Origin: Lederbergia graminis | GTDB taxonomy: Bacteria; Bacillota; Bacilli; Bacillales; Bacillaceae_C | Direction of reading: 5' to 3' | Assembly (NCBI RefSeq): GCF_042655485.1 | Contig: NZ_JBHSMC010000001.1 | Location: 744,001 to 808,000 of the forward strand | DNA: 64,000 nt | In this document: positions 51,688 to 61,900 of the stretch, piece by piece | How positions within the stretch are numbered: position 1 is the first letter of the stretch | Layout of the letters: each line of letters opens with the position of its first letter | Made by a program: the position numbers and the translations under genes | Notes under the pieces: model-generated | What the model was told of the DNA's origin: nothing | Database searches by the model: none | The model's input: the letters and a program-made list of their open reading frames with translations, nothing else

Positions 51688-52057
51688 TCCTTTTCTCCCC
51701 CAATTATTTTCCTATTAATTCAACCTCGTAATTATCTCAACTCTCCTATCAAAAGTAAATAGATTCGCAAAATTAGACATTTTTCTTAAAAGAATTCACT
51801 ATTCGTTAACAATTAGTCCGCATTTTATCAAAAAGATTAAAACTAACTGATGAAATTTCTAAATTATCGCCTTAATTAAGCAAAAATTTTAGTCCATATT
51901 TTCTATGGTAAGAAAAACCTATCTGCGTGCTTAATCAAATGTTACATATCTTTTCGTAGTGTTTCATTACTGTTTCACTTGAAAAGGAACTGTTGGAGAA
52001 CAGTAATGTTATTCCTATATTTATGCGGGTAGAATGAAGTTATGGAGAGGTGATTAC
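51688..52057. other. Gap between spo0E-like gene and acyltransferase
   Basis: 370 bp between divergent genes. It contains an inverted repeat ATTACTGTT (51966-51974) / AACAGTAAT (51999-52007) with a nested CTGTT/AACAG, which could be a regulatory hairpin or operator ahead of the acyltransferase. I see no convincing promoter or Spo0A box. Confidence 0.4.
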
Positions 52058-53065
52058 ATGGCAAAAAGAGATTATTATTTTGATAATGCAAAGTTCATTT
52101 TGATATTTTTTGTTGTGTTCGGCCATTTACTTCAATCCTATATTGGTGCTGATACGTTTATCTTTATACTATATAAAATTATCTACACATTTCATATGCC
52201 GGCTTTCATATTAGTTTCAGGTTTTTTTGCAAAAGGATTTTACGAAAGAGGTTATATAAGTAAAATCGCTAAAAAGTTGATTCTCCCTTATATAATATTT
52301 CAGATAATATATTCTGTTTTTTATTATTTCTTATTTAGTGAGTCTATGTTAGAAATAGACATGTTAAATCCACATTGGTCGCTATGGTTTTTAGTAAGTT
52401 TATTTTGTTGGAATATCTTATTAATCCTTTTTAATAAATTAAAACCGCAACATGCGATAATCTTATCGATATTGATTGGTCTTGCAGTCGGATATGTGGA
52501 CTTTATTTCTAATTACCTTAGTCTATCTAGAACATTCGTTTTCTTCCCTTTCTTCCTTATCGGCTATTATATGAAGAAGGAACATTTTCAATTGATCACA
52601 ACAAAAAAAGCAAAGATAATTTCTGGAATGATCATTTTAATGGTAATCACTATCCTATTCTTTTTTCCAGAAATGAACGAAAAATGGTTTTTTGCTTCAA
52701 AACCGTATAGTGAATTCACTTCTATTGCAACAATTGGCTTAATAAAAAGAGTAGGAATTTACATGATGAACTTTATTATGATTATAGGATTTTTCGCATT
52801 TGTACCTAAAAACAAGCTTTTCTTTACTCGATTAGGAAAAAACACATTGTATGTTTATTTACTCCATGGTTTTATTGTCCGGACTTTTAGAGAAAGCAAT
52901 ATAGAGGAATATTTGAAGGATTCACAACCAATACTGCTTGTTCTGCTTTTTACCATTCTACTAACGATTTTCTTATCAAGTAAATTTGTAAAAAACACAA
53001 CACAACCATTAATTGAAATGAATTGGGTTAGTAAAAAACACTTATTTAATCAATATAGACAATAG
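52058..53065 (+). CDS. Membrane acyltransferase (acyltransferase-3 family, YkrP-like)
   Basis: 335 aa with ten hydrophobic helices. Begins RDYYFDNAKFILIFFVVFGHLLQSYIG, including the family's catalytic-type histidine in FGH, and shows YTFHMPAFILVSGFF. Members O-acetylate surface sugars such as peptidoglycan, teichoic acid or capsule units. The start follows GGAGAGG. Similar to B. subtilis YkrP by position and topology. Acceptor unknown. Confidence 0.82.
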   Translation: MAKRDYYFDNAKFILIFFVVFGHLLQSYIGADTFIFILYKIIYTFHMPAFILVSGFFAKGFYERGYISKIAKKLILPYIIFQIIYSVFYYFLFSESMLEIDMLNPHWSLWFLVSLFCWNILLILFNKLKPQHAIILSILIGLAVGYVDFISNYLSLSRTFVFFPFFLIGYYMKKEHFQLITTKKAKIISGMIILMVITILFFFPEMNEKWFFASKPYSEFTSIATIGLIKRVGIYMMNFIMIIGFFAFVPKNKLFFTRLGKNTLYVYLLHGFIVRTFRESNIEEYLKDSQPILLVLLFTILLTIFLSSKFVKNTTQPLIEMNWVSKKHLFNQYRQ

Positions 53066-53175
53066 TTAGGAACAGTGTAAAAGCTGTTCTTTTTGTATGA
53101 TTTTCTAGTCATTGTGATTTCCTATAAACTCTTGTAAAATAGATTAGATATATTAATAAAGGAGCACTTTGATCA

Positions 53176-54927
53176 ATGAAAATTATTGCAAGTACACTGA
53201 ACGCGAAATATATACATACTAACTTAGCAATACGGTACTTAAAAGCATATGCAGCACCTGATTTCGATGTAGAATTAGCCGAATATACTATAAAAGATCC
53301 TACTTTGAACATAGTTACTGATTTGTTCAATAAAAAGCCGGATGTAATAGGTTTTAGTTGTTATATTTGGAATATCGAAGAAACAATTAAGGTAATTGAA
53401 ATTATCAAAAAGATAACACCAAATGTGAAAATTGTGTTAGGAGGACCCGAAGTCTCCTATGATGTCATTCATTGGTTAAATAGACTACCACAAGTGGATT
53501 GTATTGTTATGGGTGAGGGTGAAGCAACATTTAAAGAGCTTTTAGAACAATTTCATGGAGAAATGAATCTTGAAAATATCCAAGGTATTGCTTATATGAA
53601 GGACGGCAAGCCCATTATTAACACTGTTCGACAAAAAATTGATTTAAGAGAATCTCCCTCTCCTTTCCGCTTTAAGGAAGATATTCCTCATCTCTCCAAA
53701 CGAGTTACATATATAGAAACTAGTCGAGGATGCCCATTTAGTTGTCAGTTTTGTTTATCATCGATTGAAGTTGGTGTTAGATATTTTAACCGTGAAAAGA
53801 TTAAGGAAGATATTCGTTATTTAATGGCAAACGGGGCAAAAACAATTAAATTCGTTGACAGAACATTTAATATTAGTAGAAGCTATGCAATGGAAATGTT
53901 TCAATTCCTTATTGATGAACATCTCCCAGGTACAGTGTTCCAATTCGAAATCACTGGAGATATTATGCGACCAGAGGTTATCGAGTTTTTAAATAATGAA
54001 GCTCCTGCAGGACTATTTCGATTTGAAATTGGGGTTCAATCCACAAATGATTTAACAAATGAACTAGTGAAGCGGAGACAAAACTTCGAGAAATTAAAGA
54101 GAACCGTGACAATGGTGAAAGATGGCGGAAAAATTGCCCAGCATCTCGATTTAATTGCAGGTTTACCAGAAGAGGATTACCAATCATTCCGTAAAACATT
54201 TAACGATGTGTTTGAGCTTGGGCCAGAAGAATTACAGCTTGGCTTCCTAAAAATGTTGCGAGGTACTGGTCTAAGACTATCTGCAAAACAGTATGGATAC
54301 ACATATATGGACTATTCACCATATGAGATTCTAGGAAATAATGTCATTGATTTTAATGATATAGTTCGTATTAAGCAAGTAGAGGATGTCCTAGAAAAGT
54401 ACTGGAATGCCCATAGAATGGATCACACTATTCAGTATTTAACTAGCTATTGCTTTGAAACACCATTCGATTTTTTCCAAGAATTTGGAACCTATTGGGA
54501 TAACAAAGCATGGTCTAGAATTGGTCATCAATTAGAAGATTTATTCAAACGCCTAAATCAATTTCTACAAGAAGAAAAAATTCCAAATGCTGAAATTGCA
54601 GCTGGATTAATGAAATACGATTATTTAGTCAACCAACGCTACAAACCAAGAAAAGCATGGTGGATTGATATAATTGAAAGAAATGTAAGGTCTAAAACGT
54701 ATCTAACAATTATCGACGACCCAAAAATTGTTGGCAATGGGTTCATTGATTTAAAATTGAATGAACGTGACCTATATAAGCATACACTAATCGAATCATT
54801 CCCATTTTGTATGAAATCATATCAAGAGCAAGGAATTATCGTACAAAAACCATCCCTAGCGTTAATTTACTTCGAGCCTACTACAGGTGACTCAACAATC
54901 TATCCAATTGTTAGAAATAGAAGTTGA
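53176..54927 (+). CDS. B12-binding radical SAM protein (DUF4080)
   Basis: 583 aa. N-terminal cobalamin-binding Rossmann domain (residues 1-140: TNLAIRYLKAYA, IGFSCYIWNIEE, VLGGPEVSY), radical SAM core with the [4Fe-4S] cysteines in CPFSCQFC (CX3CX2C) and GxxxD-type segments, and a C-terminal DUF4080-type domain. Classical B12 His (DxHxxG) is not evident, so base-off binding is uncertain. Reaction unknown; relatives are methyltransferases or ring-forming enzymes. No obvious partner gene adjoins it. Confidence 0.87.
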   Translation: MKIIASTLNAKYIHTNLAIRYLKAYAAPDFDVELAEYTIKDPTLNIVTDLFNKKPDVIGFSCYIWNIEETIKVIEIIKKITPNVKIVLGGPEVSYDVIHWLNRLPQVDCIVMGEGEATFKELLEQFHGEMNLENIQGIAYMKDGKPIINTVRQKIDLRESPSPFRFKEDIPHLSKRVTYIETSRGCPFSCQFCLSSIEVGVRYFNREKIKEDIRYLMANGAKTIKFVDRTFNISRSYAMEMFQFLIDEHLPGTVFQFEITGDIMRPEVIEFLNNEAPAGLFRFEIGVQSTNDLTNELVKRRQNFEKLKRTVTMVKDGGKIAQHLDLIAGLPEEDYQSFRKTFNDVFELGPEELQLGFLKMLRGTGLRLSAKQYGYTYMDYSPYEILGNNVIDFNDIVRIKQVEDVLEKYWNAHRMDHTIQYLTSYCFETPFDFFQEFGTYWDNKAWSRIGHQLEDLFKRLNQFLQEEKIPNAEIAAGLMKYDYLVNQRYKPRKAWWIDIIERNVRSKTYLTIIDDPKIVGNGFIDLKLNERDLYKHTLIESFPFCMKSYQEQGIIVQKPSLALIYFEPTTGDSTIYPIVRNRS

Positions 54928-54965
54928 AAAAACAGAGACTGGCACAAAGTAATATAGATGAAACT

Positions 54966-55005
54966 AAAAACCGAACTATCAACTCAAGATAGTTCGGTTT
55001 TTTTA
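54966..55005 (+). terminator. Terminator after radical SAM gene
   Basis: AAAACCGAACTATC and GATAGTTCGGTTTT arms, 7-nt loop, T-run. Confidence 0.9.
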
Positions 55006-55055
55006 TGATAGGACTGTTTGAATATTGAATACGAAGTGTATTTCCAAAGCGGTAT

Positions 55056-56042
55056 TTATAATAGCTCTTTTCTTAATTGTTCTGGAGACTTAGACGATAA
55101 TAATCCAATAGGTACATCAAATACTGTTTTGGCACCAGCTTGTCCCATTTGATTCATCTTGAAAGCAGCTCTCGCATATGCAACTAAAACACTTGCAGTA
55201 TATTCCGGATTGCTATCAAGTTTTAAGGAATACTCCACAATCTCTTTATTTCCTGCACCTGTTACTCCACTTCGAATGACGAAGCCACCATGCATCATTT
55301 TGGAATGATTATTTTTCAGTTCCTCTTCAGAAATAAAATTTACAACCGTCTCATAATCTGCAAAGTAGTTCGGCATTGTTTTAATTGTTTCTTCAATTTC
55401 ACGAAGATCTGCTCCATCTTCAGCAACTACGTAGCACTCTCTTAAGTGCTTTTCCTTTGTTGTCAAAGTTGGATTTTCTCCATTTCTAACTCTATTAACT
55501 GCTTCTTCTATTGGAATTGTATATTGCACACCAGCTTTTACACCTGGTACTCGGCGAATAGCATCTGAATGACCTTGGCTTAAACCTTTTCCCCAAAAAG
55601 TATACGTTTCTCCTTCAGGAAGAATTGCTTCTCCAAGTAATCTATTCATAGAAAACATTCCGGGATCCCAACCGACGGATATGATACTAGTTTTCCCAGA
55701 ATTTGTTGCTACCTTATCTATGGCTGCGAAGTATTCTGGAATTTTTGCATGTGTATCAAAACTATCTATCGTATTAAAAAATTGAGCAAACTCGGGTCCT
55801 TGTTCTGGTAAATCTGTTGCTGAACCACCACAAAGTATCATAACATCAATTTCTGCTTGATAATCTCTTGCTTCAGTAATCGGTAATACCTTAACAGATT
55901 TATCTTCTACCCCAACACTCTCTGGATCACGACGAGAGAATACAGCTACTAATTGCATATCTTCATTTTGCTTTATAGCAGCTTCTACACCTCGCCCTAA
56001 ATTTCCGTATCCAGTGATACCAATTCTAATCTTCTTTTCCAT
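55056..56042 (-). CDS. ddh: meso-Diaminopimelate D-dehydrogenase
   Basis: 328-aa NADPH-dependent enzyme that converts tetrahydrodipicolinate, ammonia and NADPH to meso-diaminopimelate in one step, bypassing the succinylase/acetylase route to lysine and cell wall. Motifs: GITGYGNLGRGVEAA (NADPH), VFSRRDP, SVGWDPGMFSMNRLLGEA, WGKGLSQGHSDAIRR and HGGFVIRSG. AGGAGGGG before ATG. Single gene. The gene is patchily distributed among bacilli. Confidence 0.92.
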   Translation of the reverse strand: MEKKIRIGITGYGNLGRGVEAAIKQNEDMQLVAVFSRRDPESVGVEDKSVKVLPITEARDYQAEIDVMILCGGSATDLPEQGPEFAQFFNTIDSFDTHAKIPEYFAAIDKVATNSGKTSIISVGWDPGMFSMNRLLGEAILPEGETYTFWGKGLSQGHSDAIRRVPGVKAGVQYTIPIEEAVNRVRNGENPTLTTKEKHLRECYVVAEDGADLREIEETIKTMPNYFADYETVVNFISEEELKNNHSKMMHGGFVIRSGVTGAGNKEIVEYSLKLDSNPEYTASVLVAYARAAFKMNQMGQAGAKTVFDVPIGLLSSKSPEQLRKELL

Positions 56043-56121
56043 ATTATCCCCTCCTGTTGCAGAATAAAATATTACGTAAAATTTTATTATTTGTCAAATT
56101 ACTAAAAAGTCTAATTTTAAT

Positions 56122-57471
56122 TTAACCGATAATCACTCTCTCTTTTGGATAGTGGAAATCTGGTCGCTTTTCATTATCTGACATCGACAATAAAAAGGAT
56201 AAAATACCAATTCTTCCAATGAACATTAATACAATTAAGACCAATTTTCCGAAAACTGTTAAGGAAGAGGTAATTCCCATGGAAGCTCCACATGTTCCAA
56301 ACGCAGAAGCGACTTCAAATATGATAGAAATTAAACTTGCGTCCTCTGTTATCGATAAAATTAAGATAGATCCTCCTGCTAATATTACCGCTAATAACAA
56401 AACAACAAGAGATTTTAAAAGGTCGTCTTCATGTATTTCTCGTTGAAACACTTTTATTGATTTATGTCCACGTGCAAAATGAATTAAAAACAAAATATTT
56501 AATGCAAATGTTGTTGTTCTGATTCCTCCTCCTACAGAACTTGGAGAAGCACCAATAAACATTAATAGCGACATGAACAATATAGTTGGTGTAGATAAAT
56601 CATTCACATTTAAGGTCAATAACCCGGCACTTCTCATCGTTGTTGATTGAAATAGCGCATAGAAAAAAGATTCATGCCATGACTTACCAACAAAGAAATG
56701 ATTATATTCTAACAATACAATAAACAGAGTACCGATTATTAAAAGCAGAAAATATGTAGTTGTTGTAATCTTCGTAAACAAACTGAAACGAAATCTTAAT
56801 TTGTTATCCTTATGAAGGATAAAATTTTTCACTTCAATCCATACTGGAAAACCGATTGCCCCTAGTACAATTAAAATAATAGTTATAAATTGAACAAAAT
56901 AATCTTTAGCAAATGGTAATAATGATTCTCCACTTATATCAAAACCTGCATTTGTAGTTGCACTAACGGAAGCGAATAAACCTTGTAAAAATGCTTCTTG
57001 CCATGTTGGAAAGTATTTTAAATAATATGTACCAAGTATGATTGCACCAACTAATTGAATGATTAAAATTAAATACAATATTTGTTTTAATAAAGAAACT
57101 AGTCCAGACATATTAATTTGATTCTGATCGGTTTTTATTAATTGCCTTTGTTTCAATCCAATTTTCTTTCCGAGAATTAACCAGAAAAATGTACTGATTG
57201 TCATAATTCCTATTCCACCGATTTGTAAAACCAACATTAACAAAAATAGCCCTGTTGTACTAAATGTTTCTGAGACATTAATTGTTGTAAGACCAGTTAC
57301 ACTAACAGCACTAGCTGCGGTAAAAATCGCATCCATAAAAGTCCAATCTACATTTTCATTTCTGGCAAAGGGCAAACTTAAAATACATGCAGAGAAAGCT
57401 ACCGTTAAAAAATAATATGAAACAAGAATTCTAAATGGAGTAAACTTTGTGAAACGCCTTTTTGCCTTCAT
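56122..57471 (-). CDS. ktrD: K+ channel subunit KtrD (Ktr/Trk family)
   Basis: 449 aa, four membrane-pore-membrane repeats. The four selectivity-filter loops are seen as SAVSVTGLT, SATTNAGFD, TMRSAGL and GTCGASMG. It forms the low-affinity K+ uptake channel gated by KtrC (27188-27847). Good GGGAGA ribosome binding site. Homologous to B. subtilis YkrM (KtrD), which lies near sspD as here. Confidence 0.93.
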   Translation of the reverse strand: MKAKRRFTKFTPFRILVSYYFLTVAFSACILSLPFARNENVDWTFMDAIFTAASAVSVTGLTTINVSETFSTTGLFLLMLVLQIGGIGIMTISTFFWLILGKKIGLKQRQLIKTDQNQINMSGLVSLLKQILYLILIIQLVGAIILGTYYLKYFPTWQEAFLQGLFASVSATTNAGFDISGESLLPFAKDYFVQFITIILIVLGAIGFPVWIEVKNFILHKDNKLRFRFSLFTKITTTTYFLLLIIGTLFIVLLEYNHFFVGKSWHESFFYALFQSTTMRSAGLLTLNVNDLSTPTILFMSLLMFIGASPSSVGGGIRTTTFALNILFLIHFARGHKSIKVFQREIHEDDLLKSLVVLLLAVILAGGSILILSITEDASLISIIFEVASAFGTCGASMGITSSLTVFGKLVLIVLMFIGRIGILSFLLSMSDNEKRPDFHYPKERVIIG

Positions 57472-57572
57472 AATAATACTATCTCCCTAAATTTATTAAC
57501 CATGACTATATACTAAAGAAAAATGTATGTGATTAAAAGTTTTTTTTAATATTGAATGCTTTCTTTTACCAG

Positions 57573-57601
57573 TAATGGTTTTGGTCACAGCGTACATACT
57601 A
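57573..57601 (+). promoter_or_regulatory. Candidate sigma-G promoter for ssp
   Basis: TAATG (57573-57577), 17 nt, CATACTA (57595-57601). The -10 fits the sigma-G consensus exactly; the -35 has one mismatch. It lies 41 bp before the SASP start. Confidence 0.45.
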
Positions 57602-57641
57602 TTATTACAGCTTGTTAATAAAGTATTAGGAGGAAAATTAT

Positions 57642-57833
57642 ATGGCTAGACAAAGTAATAAATTGCTCGTTCCTGGAATTGAACAATACATGGACCAAGT
57701 GAAATATGAAATTGCCCAAGAATTCGGAGTAACTCTTGGATCTGATACAGTATCTCGTGCAAATGGATCAGTTGGTGGAGAAATTACTAAAAGATTAGTT
57801 CAACAAGCTCAAGCTCAATTAAAAGGTCAATAA
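57642..57833 (+). CDS. Alpha/beta-type small acid-soluble spore protein
   Basis: 63-residue DNA-coating spore protein. Contains the GPR protease site YEIAQEFGV and the conserved GSVGGEITKRLVQQAQ C-terminal block. Such proteins saturate spore DNA, giving UV and heat resistance. Perfect AGGAGG site. Position next to ktrD matches B. subtilis sspD, but paralogues are too similar to name from sequence alone. Expression in the forespore is expected. Confidence 0.95.
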   Translation: MARQSNKLLVPGIEQYMDQVKYEIAQEFGVTLGSDTVSRANGSVGGEITKRLVQQAQAQLKGQ

Positions 57834-57834
57834 T

Positions 57835-57876
57835 AAAGAAGGAGCCTATTCCTTTATGGAAAAGCTCCTTCTTTAT
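57835..57876. terminator. Bidirectional terminator between ssp and terC
   Basis: AAAGAAGGAGC and GCTCCTTCTTT arms with an 18-nt loop between convergent genes. Confidence 0.85.
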
Positions 57877-58674
57877 TTAATCTTTATTTAATACTGCATT
57901 AGAAACATATTCTTCTGTATGCAGTTGACTTCCCTTCTTTTTCGAAATCAGATATCCACCTACTGCAATTGCAATTAAAACTACCCAGAAGATTGTTTTC
58001 CAAGCTGCTGATTCCGGAAAATGTTCATCTAAGATTGATACATTTGGATGAGCTAAAGTGAAAACAGTTAGCTTAACCCCAACCCAACCGACAATTAAAA
58101 ATGCTGCAGATTCTAATGTAGGATATTTTGCCAACAACTTAACAAAAGATGTTGCTGCGAAACGCATAATGATAACTCCGATTAAACCACCAAGTAGCAT
58201 TACTGTAAACTGTCCACCGTCGATACCACCAACTTCAAACCATCCTGTTGGTTTTAATGTTACCGCTAAAGCTACTGCAGCTAACATAGAATCAATTGCA
58301 AAGGCAATATCCGCTACTTCTACTTTAAGTACTGTTACCCAGAAAGAACTCCCTTTTCTTTCTTTCGTTTCTGAATCTCCTTCTGCAGGTTTCCGCTTTT
58401 TCATAAAGTGGTGAGCTGCTAGGAATATTAAGTATGCCGCTCCAAGCGCTTGAATTTGCCAAACATTGACAAGAAAAGAAATTAAAAATAATGCAGCAAA
58501 CCGGAATATGAAAGCACCGAACAATCCATAAAATAAGGCCTTTTTCTGCTTATCTGGTGGTAAATGCTTCACCATTACAGCCATAACAACGGCATTATCA
58601 GCTGCTAAAATTCCTTCTAACCCTACTAAGACAAGTAGGACCCATCCATATTCTAATAACATCGACATTTCCAA
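57877..58674 (-). CDS. TerC-family Mn2+ exporter (YkoY-like)
   Basis: 265 aa, seven hydrophobic helices. TerC signatures: GLEGILAADNAVVMAVMVKHLP and VEVADIAFAIDSMLAAVAL with the acidic residues expected of the metal site. B. subtilis YkoY (MeeY) and relatives export manganese or metallate exoenzymes. The upstream Mn2+ riboswitch shows it belongs to Mn2+ homeostasis. The TTG at 58674 is 8 nt after GAGGGGG; an ATG two codons later is also possible. Confidence 0.9.
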   Translation of the reverse strand: MEMSMLLEYGWVLLVLVGLEGILAADNAVVMAVMVKHLPPDKQKKALFYGLFGAFIFRFAALFLISFLVNVWQIQALGAAYLIFLAAHHFMKKRKPAEGDSETKERKGSSFWVTVLKVEVADIAFAIDSMLAAVALAVTLKPTGWFEVGGIDGGQFTVMLLGGLIGVIIMRFAATSFVKLLAKYPTLESAAFLIVGWVGVKLTVFTLAHPNVSILDEHFPESAAWKTIFWVVLIAIAVGGYLISKKKGSQLHTEEYVSNAVLNKD

Positions 58675-58720
58675 AAAAATTCCCCCTCTGTTTTACATTT
58701 CATACGGCAGAATTTTTTTG

Positions 58721-58758
58721 AAAAACAAAAAGACCTCTGCCGTACAAGGCAAAGGTCT
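58721..58758 (-). terminator. Riboswitch-controlled terminator upstream of terC
   Basis: On the minus strand AGACCTTTGCC (58758-58748) pairs with GGCAGAGGTCT (58741-58731), followed by TTTTTGTTTTT. Its 5' arm contains the CCTTTG that forms the closing stem of the aptamer, so the two structures exclude each other. Confidence 0.9.
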
Positions 58759-58859
58759 TGCTAGACATTTTTAAATGCCAACAAAGCCGGTGAATTACTT
58801 CACGAAATGACGACTTTGTTTCAGGTGAATCTATATTCACCTAACGCTACTCCCCTTTG
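58750..58859 (-). ncRNA. yybP-ykoY manganese riboswitch
   Basis: The minus strand shows the conserved 5' block CAAAGGGGAGTAGC (58859-58846), a variable hairpin TAGGTGAATATAGATTCACCT, the GAAACAAAG joining region, GGCTTTGTTGGC, and the 3' block AGCAAGACCTTTG closing stem P1 (58854-58859 with 58750-58755). It precedes a TerC-family Mn2+ exporter, the usual context. Because P1 uses the 5' arm of the following terminator, Mn2+ binding should prevent termination and switch expression on. Confidence 0.93.
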
Positions 58860-58889
58860 ACTGAAAGTCAAATGTATTAATTTATAATT

Positions 58890-58917
58890 ATTATAATAGA
58901 TTCATAGTGGGCATGCA
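58890..58917 (-). promoter_or_regulatory. Candidate promoter of riboswitch-terC transcript
   Basis: On the minus strand TTGCAT (58917-58912), 16 nt, TATAAT (58895-58890). Transcription would begin about 20 nt before the riboswitch P1. Confidence 0.6.
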
Positions 58918-58940
58918 ACTTTTTTTAACACTCGCATATA

Positions 58941-61900
58941 TTAATTATTTACATTGTCGCTCCAACGTACTTTTCTTCGGTTCATTTTCCTTGTTTCTTT
59001 ATCAAAGAGACTATACACAATAGGTATGATTAATAAAGTTAAAAAAGTACTACTAATTAATCCACCTATTACGGCAATTGCCATCGGCTGGTTCATTTCT
59101 GTACCTTCACCAATACCTAAGGATAAAGGAATCAAACCAAGAATTGTCGTAAGTGCCGTCATAAGAATTGGACGCGTTCTCACTTTTACAGATTCAATAA
59201 TTGCCTCATAACTAGCTAATCCTTGTTCCTTTCGCTTGTTTATATAATCCACAAGCACGATTGCATTATTAACTACAATCCCAGCTAGCACGATAATGCC
59301 AATGAACACTGGTACACTAAGTTTTGTCTGTGTTATGAATAGTGCTACTCCAACCCCAATAGCAATTAGCGGAATAGTAAACATAATAACAAAGGGATAT
59401 TTAAATGATTCAAATTGAGCTGCCATCACAATGTAGATGAAGATGATCGCCAATACAAGTGCCAAGATCATATCATTTATGGAATCATCTAACATTTCTA
59501 TTTCACCGCTATATGTTATTTCCATACTATCTGGTAGCTTGAGCTGGTCAAATTCTTTCTCTATCAGTTCTCTCATCGCACCTAAATCAATTTGATTATC
59601 ATAAATTAATGTAAATTGAATGGAATCTTGTTGGTTAATCCTTTGTATATTTAATGGTCCATTTCCAATTTCAATATCACTAATGTCTCCTAATTCAATA
59701 TAATTCCGATCAGGCTTTCTTATTAAAAGTGTAGCTAATTTGTCTATTTCCCTAGTAACATCTTCATCATATTGCACGATAACGTCTAACACGTCTGATT
59801 CGTCTGTCATAATTTGAGAAGCATGTACACCTCTTGTAACATCATTAACAACCATCGCAATCTGCGCAGGATTTAATCCTGCTTCCATCGCTTTTTCACG
59901 ATTGATCTTAATTTTTATTTCCTCTACGCTATCCTCTGTATTCGTATTAATATCTGTGACATGATCCAAATTGCTCAGGGAAAACATTATTTTTTCACTA
60001 TATTCATCTAACAATGATTTATTTGTATCTTTTATATAAAATGTTAATGTTTGTGGTTCCAGACCTGAAGATGTTGGGATATTGAAATCAAGGTTTACAT
60101 TTGTATTTATATCATGTACCGCCTTTTCTATTCGTGGTTGAATTTCATCTACAAACTCAAACAAGGATACTTCTCTTTTATCAAGCGGTTTTAATTTAAT
60201 ATACATTTCTGCAGTATTAGCCTTCCCTACACCTTGAAAACTTGACTCTTGTGTTGAGCCAACTAAACTAACGTAAGTATCTACAATTACCTCGGATTTT
60301 AATTGTTCCTCCATTATATTGATTACTTTTTCTGTTTCTGTTATTGCAACACCATTTTCTAGCTGTACACGAATACTAAAGAAGCCTTCATCTGTTGGAG
60401 GTAGGAATTGTACACCAACTGCACGTACAACATACATTCCTCCAACAAATAATAAGATCGCACTTACTAGCACAATAATGCGGTGTTTTAAAGACCAACG
60501 TAATGATCGTTCAAAGAAATTCATTTTTGCCCTTCTTCTAGAAACTTTATAATTTCCCCTTGGTTTTTTTATAAAGCGACTAGCTAACATAGGAATTACT
60601 GTTAGGGCTACAAATAACGATGCAAATAAACTAAAGGAAATAGTTAAGGCAAACTCTTTAAATAATTCACCTAACAATCCACTAATAAATACAACAGGTA
60701 AAAAAACAGCCACAGTTGTAAGTGTAGATGCTGTAATGGCTCCTGCAACTTCTTTCGTACCAACATGAGCAGCCTCTTTACTATTCTTACCTAATGAGAG
60801 ATGGCGATTGATATTTTCTATTACGACGATGGCATTATCAACAAGCATCCCAATGCCAAGAGCTAATGCACCAAGTGTCATAATATTAAGAGCAAAATTA
60901 GCAAAGAACATTAAAACGAATGTCACTATGACGGAATAAGGAATAGCTATACCGACAATAAGAGGACTTTTCACATTTCGCAAAAACAGAAACAAGATAA
61001 GCATAGCAAAGACTCCTCCAAAAAGGAGAGATGTAGATATATTACTTATTGCAATTTGAATATAGTCTCCTTGATCAAATAATACATCAGCTTTAATATC
61101 CTTAAATTGATCCTGTTCTAATAAACGCTCCAACTCTTGTTGAAATTCTTTTGAAACTTCAGCGGTATTCGCATCTGTTTCTTGTAGGACGCTCAATAAA
61201 AGCGCAGGATTATCATTTGTTCGAGTGCTAGTGTATTGTTCCTGTTCTTGTTGTTTAATTGTTGCTACATCACTTAATAACACCTTATGTCCTGTCACTG
61301 GATTAATCGTAACAGGTAGATCTGCAATTTCTGCAACTGAATGTAATGCACTAACAATACGTGTTGTTAGTTGCTTTCCATCTGTTAACACTGTTTCACC
61401 AGGCAGTGAAATATTATTTGCTTGGATTATCGTTACGATATCAGATTGTGAAAGCCCATGTTGCTTTAATGCTTCTTGATCAATAATGACCATTATTTCT
61501 TCTACAAATTTACCGTTTACATTAATACTTGCAACACCATCTACCTTAGATAATTGTGTAATTAGTGTATCTGATATCTTATGTAAGTTTTGTTTGTCAA
61601 CATTTTCTGTACTTAAAGATAATTGAATGATAGGAAACTGGGATGGATCAAACTTTAAAAAACTCGGCTGTGTAGCATCACTAGGTAAAGGAGTTTGATG
61701 AATTCTTTGTTGGACATCATTCTGAATATCATCTATGGATGTAGACCATGAAAATTCTAATAAAATAAAATTAGATCCTTCTTGTGATATGGAGTGAATG
61801 TTCTTGATACCTGGTAGTGTTGCTAAACTTGCCTCAAGCGGCTTCGTTAATTTTTCGAGCACTTCATCAGGACTGGCACCTGGATATGTAGCTACCACGA

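Noticed and set aside
58856..58872. CtsR box upstream of terC
   Set aside because: AGTCAAA occurs, but with its partner inverted rather than as a direct repeat, and the gene is under a manganese riboswitch.
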